NCBI RefSeq assembly: GCF_028553745.1
Contig: NZ_CP067129.1
Span: 1,346,501 to 1,410,500, forward strand
DNA length: 64,000 bases
Origin: Paracoccus seriniphilus
GTDB lineage: Bacteria > Pseudomonadota > Alphaproteobacteria > Rhodobacterales > Rhodobacteraceae
Reading direction: 5' to 3'
The number at the start of each line of letters is the position of its first letter. Position 1 is the stretch's first letter. Position numbers and translations under genes: made by a program. This document shows, one piece after another, positions 26,389 through 35,589 of the stretch. The notes beneath the pieces are model-generated. The model saw only the letters and a list, made by a program, of their open reading frames with translations, ran no database searches and was not told where the DNA came from.

Positions 26389-26698
26389 CTGCTGTTCTCC
26401 ATCCATGTGGATGGTATATGGGTGTCAAATGGCTGGTTTCAATGCCGCGCACCAATATAATCGTTGGGGTGACTTCGCATTGGGGCCGGTTGCGGCAATC
26501 CATGAGGGGCGGTTGTCGCCATCGGCCATCCGTGGCGGATGGCGCGTCTCGGAATATGGCGGCCGCAGGTGGGCATCCGCCGCGGGGGATTTCTGCCGCC
26601 CATATGAACATGAAAAAAGTGACCGCCCTCGTTTTCAGAGAGCAGTCACCGATATCACATTGGGAAGTCGTCTTTCGCGGCGTGATGGGGCCGCTTGT
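26389..26698. other. Intergenic region between the CopG-like gene and yjdM
   Basis: About 310 bases without a credible gene. It holds the palindrome at 26399-26414 and, near 26615-26660, AT-rich DNA past the yjdM end. No strong terminator is apparent. Confidence 0.5.
26399..26414. promoter_or_regulatory. Palindrome just upstream of the CopG-like gene
   Basis: CCATCCATGTGGATGG: arms CCATCC/GGATGG around ATGT, ending 11 bases before the ATG. Autoregulatory RHH operators commonly sit like this. Candidate only. Confidence 0.4.
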
Positions 26699-27040
26699 CT
26701 AGTCGGACACTTTCTTCACGAATTGAGACTTCAGCCCCATTTGTCCGAAACCGGGAACCTTGCAGTCGATGTCGTGATCGCCATCGACCAGACGAATGCC
26801 GCGCACCTTGGTGCCGACCTTGATCGAGGAAGACGATCCCTTGACCTTCAGATCCTTGATTACGGTCACCGTGTCCCCATCGGCCAGCACATTGCCCACG
26901 CTGTCGCGGATCACGACGGCATCCTCGTCAGTTGAACCGGGTGCCCATTCATGTCCGCATTCGGGACATGCCAATAGGGCATCCGCCTCATAGGTGTAGG
27001 GGGAAGAACATGCGGGGCAGGGGGGCAAGCTGTCTGTCAT
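26699..27040 (-). CDS. yjdM: YjdM/PhnA family zinc-ribbon protein
   Basis: A 113-residue cytosolic protein. The N-terminal zinc ribbon has two CxxC knuckles (CPACSSPY and CPECGHEW), followed by the PhnA domain ([29 protein letters not shown] in pieces). The name PhnA is historical; the protein is not required for phosphonate use and its job is unknown. The ATG at 27040 is chosen since the upstream 46 codons are not conserved-looking. Confidence 0.85.
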   Translation of the reverse strand: MTDSLPPCPACSSPYTYEADALLACPECGHEWAPGSTDEDAVVIRDSVGNVLADGDTVTVIKDLKVKGSSSSIKVGTKVRGIRLVDGDHDIDCKVPGFGQMGLKSQFVKKVSD

Positions 27041-27152
27041 GGACGCGCCTATAGCGCGGAAGTTCAGGTTTTGCCAGTTTTTTTCCTGTGCCCGGAAGCG
27101 GGTATTTTCAATCGCGCAGGCAGTCAGATCAGCTTGCGGCAGAAAAGCCCCG

Positions 27153-28412
27153 TCAAGTGGCCTCATGTCCCGCTGCAATGAAGTAGCGCTGCACGCAACG
27201 CTGCACGTGGGTTTCGATCAGCTCTTGCGGAGAGCGCGGTATTTCGCCGAACTCCAGCCCCATGAAGGCTTGCGAAATCACGGTTTCCGGGGCCGGGGCG
27301 GTTTCAAGGGTCTTGATCAGCCGATCCAGGGCTGCCGAAACCCTCTCGTCTGCCCAGTAATATCGAATGCGGTCGCTGTAGCTATGCGTCTTCAGAAGCC
27401 GTAGCTCTGCCTCGGACCCGCCGTAGTAGTCCTGCCAATACCCGGGATTGGCCGTCATCTGTTCGTCAATGATGTCACGGATGCGCGACGGCTGATCGAC
27501 GTCCAGTTGATCTTCGATGGAGGCAAGCGCCCAGACCGCCTGCCGAAAGCGGAACGTCAGCTCGGGGCCGACTTTCAGAAAGAAGAAATGGGCCTTGACC
27601 AGTTCGGCCAGAGCCTGCGTGGATTGATAGTCGGTCGAGTGAGCCTCGAAGGTCAGGCCGTTCTCGGTCAGGATCGCGGCGCTGAGGGGGCGGGCCTTTT
27701 CCGGAACGAAGGGGTAGATCGAACTATGGCCAAAGTCGACGCCGGGCTGCGTGACGACCGATACGATCCGCTCCCATGCGGCATCCAGCCCGCGGGCCAT
27801 GAAGGCGGCGCGATGGGTGCTGATCGTGTCATGAAAGCGGTCGACGGATGTGACGTCAAGGGCGTCCGGCTCTTCGGTTTCGCCGCCGGGGATGGGGACC
27901 TCTGTGCCAATGATGTAGATCAGTTTCGAAGGGTCCGGCGCATGGGCCTCGGCGACGGCGCAGAGGTCGGCTGCACGTTCCGCGATCTGCTCGAAGCTGG
28001 GGTTCGGTTCGCCCCCGCATGCCATGCTGGCATCCAGGTGAATTTTCCTGAAGCCGGCCTGAACATAGCTCTTGACCAGTTCCCGGGCCTTTTCCATGGC
28101 GATATCGACCGGCTCGGAGCGCCAGGGATTGGGGCCAAGATGATCGCCGCCAAGGATCAGCTGACTGGTCGGAACGCCGATCTCGGCCGCCATGCCGTTC
28201 AGCCAGGACATGAAGTCCGATGCGGTCATTCCGGTATAGCCGCCGTTCTGGTTCACCTGATTGCAGGTGGCCTCGATGACGGTCGGCAATCCGGTCTTCT
28301 TCGCATAAGCCAGAACCGCCCGCAGGACATGTTCATTCGCCGTGCAGAAGCAGGGCAACCCAATGGCTTCGCCCGCGCGATTGCGCGCAATAAGATCGTG
28401 AACCAGGCTCAT
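27153..28412 (-). CDS. GatZ/KbaZ family protein (PF08013), predicted D-tagatose-6-phosphate 4-epimerase
   Basis: A 419-residue PF08013 protein. Databases usually call this the non-catalytic subunit of tagatose-bisphosphate aldolase. Family hallmarks are visible (LIGG-type [13 protein letters not shown], the [16 protein letters not shown] segment, [38 protein letters not shown]). No GatY/KbaY partner adjoins it, and the only class II aldolase in the window is in the inositol operon. In Agrobacterium a PF08013 protein next to tagatose kinase epimerises D-tagatose 6-phosphate to D-fructose 6-phosphate. The start overlaps the upstream kinase gene by ATGA. The epimerase call is an inference. Confidence 0.72.
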   Translation of the reverse strand: MSLVHDLIARNRAGEAIGLPCFCTANEHVLRAVLAYAKKTGLPTVIEATCNQVNQNGGYTGMTASDFMSWLNGMAAEIGVPTSQLILGGDHLGPNPWRSEPVDIAMEKARELVKSYVQAGFRKIHLDASMACGGEPNPSFEQIAERAADLCAVAEAHAPDPSKLIYIIGTEVPIPGGETEEPDALDVTSVDRFHDTISTHRAAFMARGLDAAWERIVSVVTQPGVDFGHSSIYPFVPEKARPLSAAILTENGLTFEAHSTDYQSTQALAELVKAHFFFLKVGPELTFRFRQAVWALASIEDQLDVDQPSRIRDIIDEQMTANPGYWQDYYGGSEAELRLLKTHSYSDRIRYYWADERVSAALDRLIKTLETAPAPETVISQAFMGLEFGEIPRSPQELIETHVQRCVQRYFIAAGHEAT

Positions 28413-29365
28413 GCAATGTCTCCTGCCGCGTTTTGTTCCAGAAATGCCGCGATTTCGGCCGGGCCCGAATTGCCCTCCATGGGGCCCCGCCGGGTCACCG
28501 CCAGCGCGCCGGCGGCATTTGCCATTCGGCCGGCCTCTTCAAGCGAGGCACCCTGCACCATCAGCGAGACGAAGGTGCCGCCAAAACAGTCGCCGGCCCC
28601 TGTCGGATCGATTTCGTCGACGGGATGCCCCGCGAAGTCGAACCTTGCGCCATTGCCGACCACCGTGGCACCCTGGGCACCACGCTTGATGACGATGACC
28701 TCGGCCTTGGCCGCCAGCAGGCGATCGATGGCGGCATCCTCGGACAGATCGGGAAACAGGAAGTCCAGATCGCTTGTGCTGGGCATCAGGAAGGTGCTGC
28801 GCTCGATTGCCTCTGTCAGGGCCTCGCGCACGGCATCGTCGCGCATCAATTCGGGGCGCGCGTTGGGATCGCAGCTGATCTTGCCTCCGGCTTCATCGAC
28901 GTTGCGCAGGGTGGTCATGATCATGTCGCGCATCGCGGGATTGCCAAGCGAAGCGGCCGAAACATGCAGGCAGGTCCGTGCCGGGTCAAGCAGACCCTCG
29001 GGCAGCAGAAAACTGTCCGCCGCCGTATTGGTCAGATGGAAGATGAAGTCGCGGTGTCCCGTGTCGTAATATGAGACGAAGGCGACGCCCGTGCTGTGAT
29101 CGGGGCTGACGGTCACGCCGGACGTGCCCACGCCATCCGTCGTCAGCCGGTCCAGCACGGCCCTTCCGAAGCCGTCATCGCCGACGCCGCCGATCATCTC
29201 CGTCCTGGCCCCCATTCTGGCCGCCTGGTCAAGAAAGATGGCGGGTGCGCCGCTTGGATAGGGGCCTGAATAGTCGCTGATCTCGCGCAAGCCGCAATTT
29301 TTCCGGTGCGATACGAACTCGACCAATATTTCACCGACGGTTGCAATGGTGGCAGTTTCGTGCAT
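28409..29365 (-). CDS. PfkB family sugar kinase, probable tagatose kinase
   Basis: A 318-residue ribokinase/PfkB kinase. The N-terminal site has VGEILVEFV and PSGAPAIFLDQAARMG; the C-terminal anion hole and catalytic base are in DPTGAGDCFGG. The coupled downstream PF08013 gene points to D-tagatose as substrate (tagatose 6-phosphate as product), as in the Agrobacterium galactitol/altritol route. Fructose is an alternative. The ATG at 29365 replaces a longer frame that would run through the promoter. Confidence 0.75.
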   Translation of the reverse strand: MHETATIATVGEILVEFVSHRKNCGLREISDYSGPYPSGAPAIFLDQAARMGARTEMIGGVGDDGFGRAVLDRLTTDGVGTSGVTVSPDHSTGVAFVSYYDTGHRDFIFHLTNTAADSFLLPEGLLDPARTCLHVSAASLGNPAMRDMIMTTLRNVDEAGGKISCDPNARPELMRDDAVREALTEAIERSTFLMPSTSDLDFLFPDLSEDAAIDRLLAAKAEVIVIKRGAQGATVVGNGARFDFAGHPVDEIDPTGAGDCFGGTFVSLMVQGASLEEAGRMANAAGALAVTRRGPMEGNSGPAEIAAFLEQNAAGDIA

Positions 29366-29388
29366 GACGCTTCCCCTTGTCGGGATAG

Positions 29389-29417
29389 CGTATAAATAAA
29401 CTTTTTGCACGTGTCAA
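29389..29417 (-). promoter_or_regulatory. Promoter of the kinase-epimerase operon
   Basis: On the minus strand TTGACA (29412-29417), a 17-base spacer and TATACG (29389-29394). The -35 box lies inside the CACGTG operator, so repressor binding would exclude RNA polymerase. Confidence 0.6.
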
Positions 29418-29419
29418 AA
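29402..29419. promoter_or_regulatory. CACGTG-centred LacI-type operator, copy 1
   Basis: TTTTTGCACGTGTCAAAA, an A/T-flanked dyad around CACGTG, between the kinase start and the LacI gene. It covers the kinase promoter -35 box. Confidence 0.75.
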
Positions 29420-29480
29420 GTTATGTCATACTGCTGGTCACAGCCTGCCCGACCGAGCGCGACAGAAGAGAGCAGAGTTC

Positions 29481-30521
29481 ATGAGCAAGCCCAGGATCCA
29501 TACGATGAAAGAACTGTCGCAGGCGATCTCGGTCTCTCGGCCGACATTGGCGCGCTTCTTCGAGGATGAGAACAGCGTGCTTCCCTCGACGGCCGAAAAG
29601 ATCAGGAAGCGCCTGGCCGAGGTCGATTATGTCTACAATTTTCTGGCGACGCGGCAGAACCGGAAATCGACGGGGATGATCGGTGTCGTGATTCCCCATT
29701 TCGAGGATCTGTTCTTCGCAAGCCTTCTGGATTCGATCGATGTTGCCGCGCGCGAGGCGGGATTCACGATGATCACGCAAAGCTCGCACGGCGATCTGAC
29801 CTCTGAAATGAAGGCGCTGCGCAAGCTGCGTTCCATGAATGTGGATGGGGCCATCGTGTCTCCTCTTGGCACGGATGGAAATTTCGAGGTCTTCAAGGAG
29901 ATCGGCAGTGATTTCCCCATCGTCTTTGCGGATTCCCGTCCCATCGGTCATCTGCCGAAGGCCGATTTTGCTGGCACCGACAATATGGACAGTATCGGGG
30001 TGATGGTGGAATACCTGTGCCGGACGGGCGCCCCTCCGGTCTTTCTGGCGATGCCCAAGCTCAATTCGAATGCGGTCGAGCGGCAGGATGCCTATTTCCG
30101 CAAGATGCAGGAATGCGGGGCCGAGGGCAGGGTCATCGAAACACCGACCCATATGGAGTCCTGGGAGTTCGAACGCTTCGGCTTTGATGTCATGAATGAT
30201 CATTTCAGCCGGGGGCGCTATGCCGATGCGACGATCCTTTGCGCCAACGACCGGGTCGCGATTGGCGCCATTCGTGCGGCGACCACCCATGGTCTTTTCA
30301 CGCGAACCGGAGAAGGGCTTGGCAGATTGCGAATTGCCGGGCATGATGATCATCCGTTGAGCCGTTACATCTTTCCGGCTCTGACCACGGTCGCACAAGA
30401 GGTCGAGGGAATCGGTCGTGACGCGGTGTCACTGTTGGTGAACCGCCTGCGCAATGGCCGTGACGGGGATGGTGTCAAAAAGCTGAGGGGGGGGAGTCTT
30501 AAGATTCGCGAGTCGGCCTAG
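29481..30521 (+). CDS. LacI family regulator of the polyol cluster
   Basis: A 346-residue LacI/GalR repressor. The helix-turn-helix is at about residues 8-30 (TMKELSQAISVSRPTLARFF), then the hinge (YVYNFLATRQNRKSTGMIGVV). The C-terminal periplasmic-binding-like domain carries typical DFAGTDN and CANDRVAIGAI. It is flanked by three near-identical CACGTG operators, one on its left and two on its right, so it very likely governs the kinase/epimerase genes and the transporter operon. The inducer is probably a hexitol or its keto sugar. Confidence 0.88.
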   Translation: MSKPRIHTMKELSQAISVSRPTLARFFEDENSVLPSTAEKIRKRLAEVDYVYNFLATRQNRKSTGMIGVVIPHFEDLFFASLLDSIDVAAREAGFTMITQSSHGDLTSEMKALRKLRSMNVDGAIVSPLGTDGNFEVFKEIGSDFPIVFADSRPIGHLPKADFAGTDNMDSIGVMVEYLCRTGAPPVFLAMPKLNSNAVERQDAYFRKMQECGAEGRVIETPTHMESWEFERFGFDVMNDHFSRGRYADATILCANDRVAIGAIRAATTHGLFTRTGEGLGRLRIAGHDDHPLSRYIFPALTTVAQEVEGIGRDAVSLLVNRLRNGRDGDGVKKLRGGSLKIRESA

Positions 30522-30555
30522 GCGGGAATACTGGAAGATTGATAGATCGCCCCGG

Positions 30556-30572
30556 TTTTTGCACGTGTAAAA
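30556..30572. promoter_or_regulatory. CACGTG-centred LacI-type operator, copy 2
   Basis: TTTTTGCACGTGTAAAA, upstream of the binding-protein gene. Its centre is 48 bases from that of copy 3, and the -35 box lies between them. Confidence 0.75.
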
Positions 30573-30576
30573 TATC

Positions 30577-30604
30577 TTGACTCGGCTCTGCGTCCCAGCA
30601 TAGT
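30577..30604 (+). promoter_or_regulatory. Probable promoter of the polyol ABC/dehydrogenase operon
   Basis: TTGACT (30577-30582), a 16-base spacer, CATAGT (30599-30604). It sits between operators 2 and 3, the classic layout for repression. The -10 box is weak. Confidence 0.45.
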
Positions 30605-30621
30605 TTTTACACGTGCCAAAA
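30604..30621. promoter_or_regulatory. CACGTG-centred LacI-type operator, copy 3
   Basis: TTTTTACACGTGCCAAAA, ending 12 bases before the binding-protein ATG. The same dyad as copies 1 and 2, with small changes. Confidence 0.75.
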
Positions 30622-30633
30622 GGGAGGGCCTCC

Positions 30634-31962
30634 ATGTCTATCAAGAGAACTTTACTGACTTCGGCTGTCGGGCTGGGGCTGACCGCAGGGATTTCTGCCT
30701 CGGCCTGGGCCGAAGAAATCACCGTTGCGACCGTTAACAACGCCGACATGATCACCATGCAGGAGCTGGCCCCGATGTGGGAGGAGGCCACCGGGAACAA
30801 GATCAACTGGGTCGTGCTGGAAGAAAACGTGCTGCGCCAGCGCACCACGACGGATATCGCCACCAATGGCGGATCCTTCGACGTGATGTTCATCGGTGCT
30901 TATGAAACACCGATCTGGGGCGCCAAGGGCTGGCTGACGCCGCTGGATGATTTCGCGGAAGATGCGGATTACGATCTGGAGGATATCTTCCCGCTGGTTC
31001 GTAACGGCCTGTCCGCCGAAGGGCATCTCTATGCAGTGCCGCTCTATTCCGAAACCTCATTCACCTTTTACCGGACCGATCTTTTCGAAAAGGCTGGAAT
31101 CGAGGTGCCGACCGAGCAGATCACCTATACCGAATTTGCCGAGATCGCGGCCAAGTTGCATGATCCGGACAATGGGATCTATGGCACATGCCAGCGCGGC
31201 AAGGCCGGCTGGGGCGAGAACATGGCCTTCGTCGGGACCGTTGCCAATGCCTTTGGTGCCGATTGGTTCGACATGGACTGGAACCCGCAGCTTGACAGTC
31301 CCGAATGGAATGCGGCGATCCATTACTATGTCGATCTGATGACCCAATCGGGCCCTCCGGGGGCCTCGGCGAACGGTCACAATGAAAACCGTGCGCTGTT
31401 CAAGGACGGCAAATGCGCAACCTGGGTCGATGCGACCTCGGCCGCCGGTGATGTGCGCAACCCGGACACCTCTTCGGTTGCCGATGTGACCGACTTCTTC
31501 AAGGCTCCCAGGCAAGAGACCGACAAGGGAACGGGTTGGTTCTGGTCCTGGGCGCTGGCGATCCCCGCAAGCTCGCAGAAGGTGGACACAGCCAAGGATT
31601 TCCTGAAGTGGGCGACGTCCAAGGAGTATTTCGAGGCAGTCGGTGAAACCAAGGGTTGGGTGGCCGTGCCAAGCGGTACGCGCAAATCGGTCGAGGAAGA
31701 CCCGCGCCGCCTGGAAGCCGCACCTTTCGCCACGACCATCGTCGATGCGATCCTGTCGGTGGATCCCGCAGATCCGACCCGCGACCCGGTCCCCTATACC
31801 GGTGTCCAGTTTGTCGCGATTCCCGAATTCCAGGGTATCGGCAACTATGTCGGGCAACAGATCGCCGCAGCTCTGGCTGGGCAGTCGACTGTCGAGGAAG
31901 CGCTGGCAAACAGCCAGAGATTCGCTGTGCGCGAAATGACCAAGGCGGGCTACATCAAGTAA
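30634..31962 (+). CDS. Polyol ABC transporter substrate-binding protein (SmoE-like)
   Basis: A 442-residue extracellular solute-binding protein of family 1 (maltose/polyol type). The signal peptide is at 1-26 (cut after SAWA). The mature protein begins EEITVATVNNADM and includes FDVMFIGAYETPIWG and the C-terminal GVQFVAIPEFQGIG, like sorbitol/mannitol-binding proteins of Rhodobacteraceae. AGGGAGGG precedes the ATG at 30634. First gene of the smo-like operon, followed by a stabilising hairpin. Ligand inferred as a hexitol. Confidence 0.88.
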   Translation: MSIKRTLLTSAVGLGLTAGISASAWAEEITVATVNNADMITMQELAPMWEEATGNKINWVVLEENVLRQRTTTDIATNGGSFDVMFIGAYETPIWGAKGWLTPLDDFAEDADYDLEDIFPLVRNGLSAEGHLYAVPLYSETSFTFYRTDLFEKAGIEVPTEQITYTEFAEIAAKLHDPDNGIYGTCQRGKAGWGENMAFVGTVANAFGADWFDMDWNPQLDSPEWNAAIHYYVDLMTQSGPPGASANGHNENRALFKDGKCATWVDATSAAGDVRNPDTSSVADVTDFFKAPRQETDKGTGWFWSWALAIPASSQKVDTAKDFLKWATSKEYFEAVGETKGWVAVPSGTRKSVEEDPRRLEAAPFATTIVDAILSVDPADPTRDPVPYTGVQFVAIPEFQGIGNYVGQQIAAALAGQSTVEEALANSQRFAVREMTKAGYIK

Positions 31963-31971
31963 CCGTCGTTC

Positions 31972-32005
31972 CTCGCGGGTCCGGCGTGCGCCTTGGACCC
32001 GCGAG
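31972..32005 (+). other. Intercistronic hairpin after the polyol SBP gene
   Basis: A perfect 11-bp stem CTCGCGGGTCC / GGACCCGCGAG with a 12-base loop and no U-run, between the SBP stop and the first permease. It probably raises SBP mRNA relative to downstream genes. Confidence 0.6.
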
Positions 32006-32092
32006 ATATCGTCCGCTGAACGCTAGTGATGTGGCAAGGAGCCGAGGAGGCCCTTTCCCTGAACACTAACTTTCGCAGGGAGGGAGAACCTA

Positions 32093-32965
32093 ATGTCGAC
32101 CAAAGCTTCCAGATCTTCGGCCCGTCTGATGATCTCGCCCGCGGTAATCCTGCTGCTGGGCTGGATGATCGTGCCGCTGGTCATGACCGTCTATTTTTCT
32201 TTCCTTCGCTACAACCTGTTGCAGCCGGGCGAGACGCCCTTCGTCGGATGGGAGAACTATTACTGGTTCTTTACCGATCCCAGCTTCAGTGCAGCGATGT
32301 GGAATACCCTGATCCTTGTCGGCGGGGTTCTGACGATCACGACCGTCGGTGGCATCTGTTTCGCGCTTTTGCTTGATCGTCCGATGTTCGGGCAGGGCAT
32401 CATCCGTATCATGGTCATCGCCCCGTTCTTCGTCATGCCGACGGTCTCGGGCCTGGTCTGGAAGAACATGTTCATGAACCCGGTGAACGGCATCTTCGGG
32501 CAGATCGCCAAGGGACTTGGGTTCCAGCCGATCGATTTCTTCGGGCAGATTCCGATGGCCTCGATCATCTTCATCGTTTCCTGGATGTGGCTGCCCTTCG
32601 CAACGCTGATCCTGCTGACCGCACTTCAATCGCTTGACCAGGAACAGCTGGAAGCGGCCGAGATGGACGGTGCGAACTGGCTCAACCGGTTCTGGTTCAT
32701 CATGTTGCCGCACATGTCGCGCGCCATCACGGTCGTGATCCTGATCCAGACGATCTTTCTGCTGTCGATCTTCGCCGAAATCCTTGTGACCACCAACGGC
32801 GGCCCCGGCGTGGCGACAACCAATCTCACCTACCTGATCTATGTCTCGTCGCTTCTGCAATATGACGTTGGCATCGGAAGCGCTGGTGGTGTCGTCGCAA
32901 TCATCCTTGCCAATATCGTTGCATTCTTCCTGATGCGGATGATCGGCAAGAACCTCGACGCATAA
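32093..32965 (+). CDS. Polyol ABC transporter permease 1 (SmoF-like)
   Basis: A 290-residue inner-membrane permease of the MalF type with about six helices. The ABC-permease coupling motif EAAEMDGANWLNRFWFIMLP (20 residues) is in place, for contact with the ATPase. AGGGAGG precedes the ATG. Cotranscribed with SmoG-like permease 12 bases later. Confidence 0.9.
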   Translation: MSTKASRSSARLMISPAVILLLGWMIVPLVMTVYFSFLRYNLLQPGETPFVGWENYYWFFTDPSFSAAMWNTLILVGGVLTITTVGGICFALLLDRPMFGQGIIRIMVIAPFFVMPTVSGLVWKNMFMNPVNGIFGQIAKGLGFQPIDFFGQIPMASIIFIVSWMWLPFATLILLTALQSLDQEQLEAAEMDGANWLNRFWFIMLPHMSRAITVVILIQTIFLLSIFAEILVTTNGGPGVATTNLTYLIYVSSLLQYDVGIGSAGGVVAIILANIVAFFLMRMIGKNLDA

Positions 32966-32977
32966 GGAGGAACACCT

Positions 32978-33811
32978 ATGGCACGCGCAGTCACAAACCG
33001 CCGCAAGGTTTCGAATACCGCCATAGCCGGAACGCTTGGCTTTCTGATGTTCTTTCCGATCCTTTGGATCCTGATCCTGTCGTTCAAGACCGAGGAGGAT
33101 GCGATCAGGGCCCCGCTGGAGGTTCTGTTCGGCACCGGATGGACCATGGACAGCTATACCACGGTGCAGGCCCGCTCGGACTATTTCACCCACTTCATGA
33201 ACTCGGTGGTGATCTCGGTGGGGTCGACTCTTCTGGGACTGGTGATCGCGGTTCCCGCCGCCTGGGCGATGGCCTTTGTCCCGGCCCGGCGCACCAAGGA
33301 TCTGCTGATGTGGATGCTTTCGACCAAGATGTTGCCGCCGGTCGGCGTCCTGATACCGATCTATCTGATCTTTCGTGACTTCGGATTGCTGGATACCCGC
33401 ACCGGGCTGACATTCGTTCTTATGATGATCAACCTGCCGATCATCATCTGGATGCTCTACACCTACTTCAGGGAAATCCCCGGTGAGATCCTCGAGGCGG
33501 CGCGCATGGATGGGGCGGGACTGAAGGAAGAGGTGATCTATGTCCTGACGCCGATGGCCGTTCCGGGCATTGCCTCGACGGTGTTGCTCAACATCATTCT
33601 GGCCTGGAACGAAGCCTTCTGGACCCTGAACCTGACGGCCGCGAATGCGGCGCCGCTGACTGCCTTCATCGCCAGCTATTCCAGCCCCGAAGGACTGTTC
33701 TACGCCAAGCTGAGCGCGGCTTCGGTCATGGCGATTGCACCGATCCTGATCATGGGCTGGTTCAGCCAGAAACAACTTGTCCGGGGTTTGACCTTCGGCG
33801 CTGTGAAGTAA
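32978..33811 (+). CDS. Polyol ABC transporter permease 2 (SmoG-like)
   Basis: A 277-residue MalG-type permease with six predicted helices. It has the coupling loop [20 protein letters not shown]. The protein pairs with the previous gene product to form the channel. AGGAGG precedes the ATG, and the ATPase gene starts 11 bases after the stop. Confidence 0.9.
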   Translation: MARAVTNRRKVSNTAIAGTLGFLMFFPILWILILSFKTEEDAIRAPLEVLFGTGWTMDSYTTVQARSDYFTHFMNSVVISVGSTLLGLVIAVPAAWAMAFVPARRTKDLLMWMLSTKMLPPVGVLIPIYLIFRDFGLLDTRTGLTFVLMMINLPIIIWMLYTYFREIPGEILEAARMDGAGLKEEVIYVLTPMAVPGIASTVLLNIILAWNEAFWTLNLTAANAAPLTAFIASYSSPEGLFYAKLSAASVMAIAPILIMGWFSQKQLVRGLTFGAVK

Positions 33812-33822
33812 GGAACAAGAAT

Positions 33823-34827
33823 ATGGGACGCATACAGCTCAAGCAGGTTCAGAAGAAATTCGGCGATGTCGAGGTCATTCCGCCCCTGGATCTGGAAATC
33901 GAAGATGGCGAGTTCGTCGTGTTCGTCGGGCCGTCAGGCTGTGGCAAGTCGACTCTGCTGCGGTTGATCGCCGGGCTGGAGGACACGAGTTCTGGTATCA
34001 TCGAGATCGATGGCGCCGATGCCACCGCTTTGCCCCCCGCCAGACGCGGGCTGGCGATGGTGTTCCAGTCCTATGCGCTCTACCCGCATATGTCGGTGCG
34101 CAAGAACATCGCCTTTCCGATGAAAATGGCCAAGATGCCGATCGAAGAGCAGAACCGCCGCATTGAGAGCGCGGCAAAGGCATTGAACCTGACGGATTAT
34201 CTGGACCGTCGCCCCGGTCAGCTTTCCGGCGGTCAGCGCCAGCGTGTGGCGATCGGCCGTGCCATCGTGCGCGAACCGGCGGCCTTCCTGTTCGACGAGC
34301 CGCTGTCCAATCTTGACGCGGCCTTGCGGGTCGGAATGCGGATGGAGATCTCCGAGCTTCACAAGAAGCTTGAGACCACCATGATCTATGTGACCCATGA
34401 TCAGGTCGAAGCGATGACCATGGCCGACAAGATCGTGGTGCTTCAGGCGGGCGTCATCGAGCAGGTGGGCAGCCCTCTGGAGCTTTACCGCGCACCGCGG
34501 AACAAATTCGTCGCCAGCTTTATCGGTTCACCCAAGATGAACCTGATCGAAGGCGCAGATGCTGCCAAACATGATGCTCAGACCATTGGCATCCGGCCCG
34601 AGCATATCGACATCTCGCGAACCGAAGGAACCTGGAAGGGGACTGTCGGCGTGGCGGAACATCTGGGGTCGGATACCTTCATGCATATCCACGGCATTCC
34701 GGGATGCGACCCGATGACCGTGCGTGCTGGCGGCGAAGTGAGCGTGGGACATGGGGATACCGTCTATCTGACGCCCCAGACCCAGCATATTCACCGCTTT
34801 GACGAGCAGGGGCTGCGGATCGCATGA
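33823..34827 (+). CDS. Polyol ABC transporter ATPase (SmoK/MalK type)
   Basis: A 334-residue MalK-type ATPase. Walker A is GPSGCGKST (residues 36-44), the Q-loop [10 protein letters not shown], the signature [14 protein letters not shown], Walker [13 protein letters not shown], and the H-loop VTHDQVEA. The C-terminal regulatory (TOBE-like) part starts near residue 235. It energises the hexitol importer and overlaps the dehydrogenase start by ATGA. Confidence 0.92.
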   Translation: MGRIQLKQVQKKFGDVEVIPPLDLEIEDGEFVVFVGPSGCGKSTLLRLIAGLEDTSSGIIEIDGADATALPPARRGLAMVFQSYALYPHMSVRKNIAFPMKMAKMPIEEQNRRIESAAKALNLTDYLDRRPGQLSGGQRQRVAIGRAIVREPAAFLFDEPLSNLDAALRVGMRMEISELHKKLETTMIYVTHDQVEAMTMADKIVVLQAGVIEQVGSPLELYRAPRNKFVASFIGSPKMNLIEGADAAKHDAQTIGIRPEHIDISRTEGTWKGTVGVAEHLGSDTFMHIHGIPGCDPMTVRAGGEVSVGHGDTVYLTPQTQHIHRFDEQGLRIA

Positions 34828-35588
34828 CACGTCTGAAGGGAAAGGTCGCATTGGTGACCGGCGGTGCCCGGGGCATTGGTCGGGCGATTTGCGAAGCCCT
34901 TGCGGCCGAAGGTGCCAAGGTCGTGGTGGCCGATATGCGTCTGGAGGATGCCAGCCAGACCGCCACGGCCATCGGCGGGCTGGCCGTCGAGATGGATGTG
35001 ACGGATTTCGGGGGGATCACGCCCAGCCTGTCTCGCATCGAGGACGAAACTGGCGGGATCGACATCCTGGTCAATAACGCGGGCATCTTCAACATGGCCT
35101 CGCTCGACAGGATCACGCCCGAGGACTATCGCCGCCAATATGATGTCAACGTCGGCGGCACGCTCTTCCTCTGTCAGGCGGTTGTGCCATCGATGAAGAA
35201 ACGCGGCGGCGGGGTGATCATCAATATGTCGTCGCAGGCGGGACGGCGGGGAGAGCCCAATATTGCGATCTATTGCTCGACCAAGGCTGCCGTGATCTCG
35301 ATTACCCAAAGCCTCGCATTGGAACTGGCCAGGGACAATATCCGCGTGAACGCGATTGCTCCTGGCGTTGTCGACACCCCCATGTGGGATGTGGTCGACG
35401 CACAGTTTGCCGCCTATGAAAACAAGCCGAAAGGCCAGAAAAAGCGCGAAGTGGCCGAGGCCGTTCCCTTGGGGCGCATGGGCGACCCGCGGGATGTGGC
35501 CGATCCTGTTGTCTTTCTGGCCTCGGATGAGGCCCGCTATGTGACCGCCCAGACGTTGAACGTCGATGGCGGTAACTGGATGAGCTGA
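34824..35588 (+). CDS. smoS: SDR polyol dehydrogenase (sorbitol/galactitol dehydrogenase, SmoS-like)
   Basis: A 254-residue classical short-chain dehydrogenase. The cofactor site is [13 protein letters not shown] is present, and the catalytic triad is in [19 protein letters not shown] (S, Y and K). D in VVADMRLED favours NAD. The segment [20 protein letters not shown] and the C-terminus NVDGGNWMS closely match Rhodobacter SmoS as I know it. It oxidises a hexitol such as sorbitol or galactitol at C2 to a ketose in the cytoplasm. Two bases separate it from the next gene. Confidence 0.87.
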   Translation: MTRLKGKVALVTGGARGIGRAICEALAAEGAKVVVADMRLEDASQTATAIGGLAVEMDVTDFGGITPSLSRIEDETGGIDILVNNAGIFNMASLDRITPEDYRRQYDVNVGGTLFLCQAVVPSMKKRGGGVIINMSSQAGRRGEPNIAIYCSTKAAVISITQSLALELARDNIRVNAIAPGVVDTPMWDVVDAQFAAYENKPKGQKKREVAEAVPLGRMGDPRDVADPVVFLASDEARYVTAQTLNVDGGNWMS

Positions 35589-35589
35589 C

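Noticed and set aside
27153-28412. Active tagatose-1,6-bisphosphate aldolase complex
   Set aside because: The GatZ-like gene lacks an adjacent GatY/KbaY. The only class II aldolase here is in the inositol operon, under another operator.
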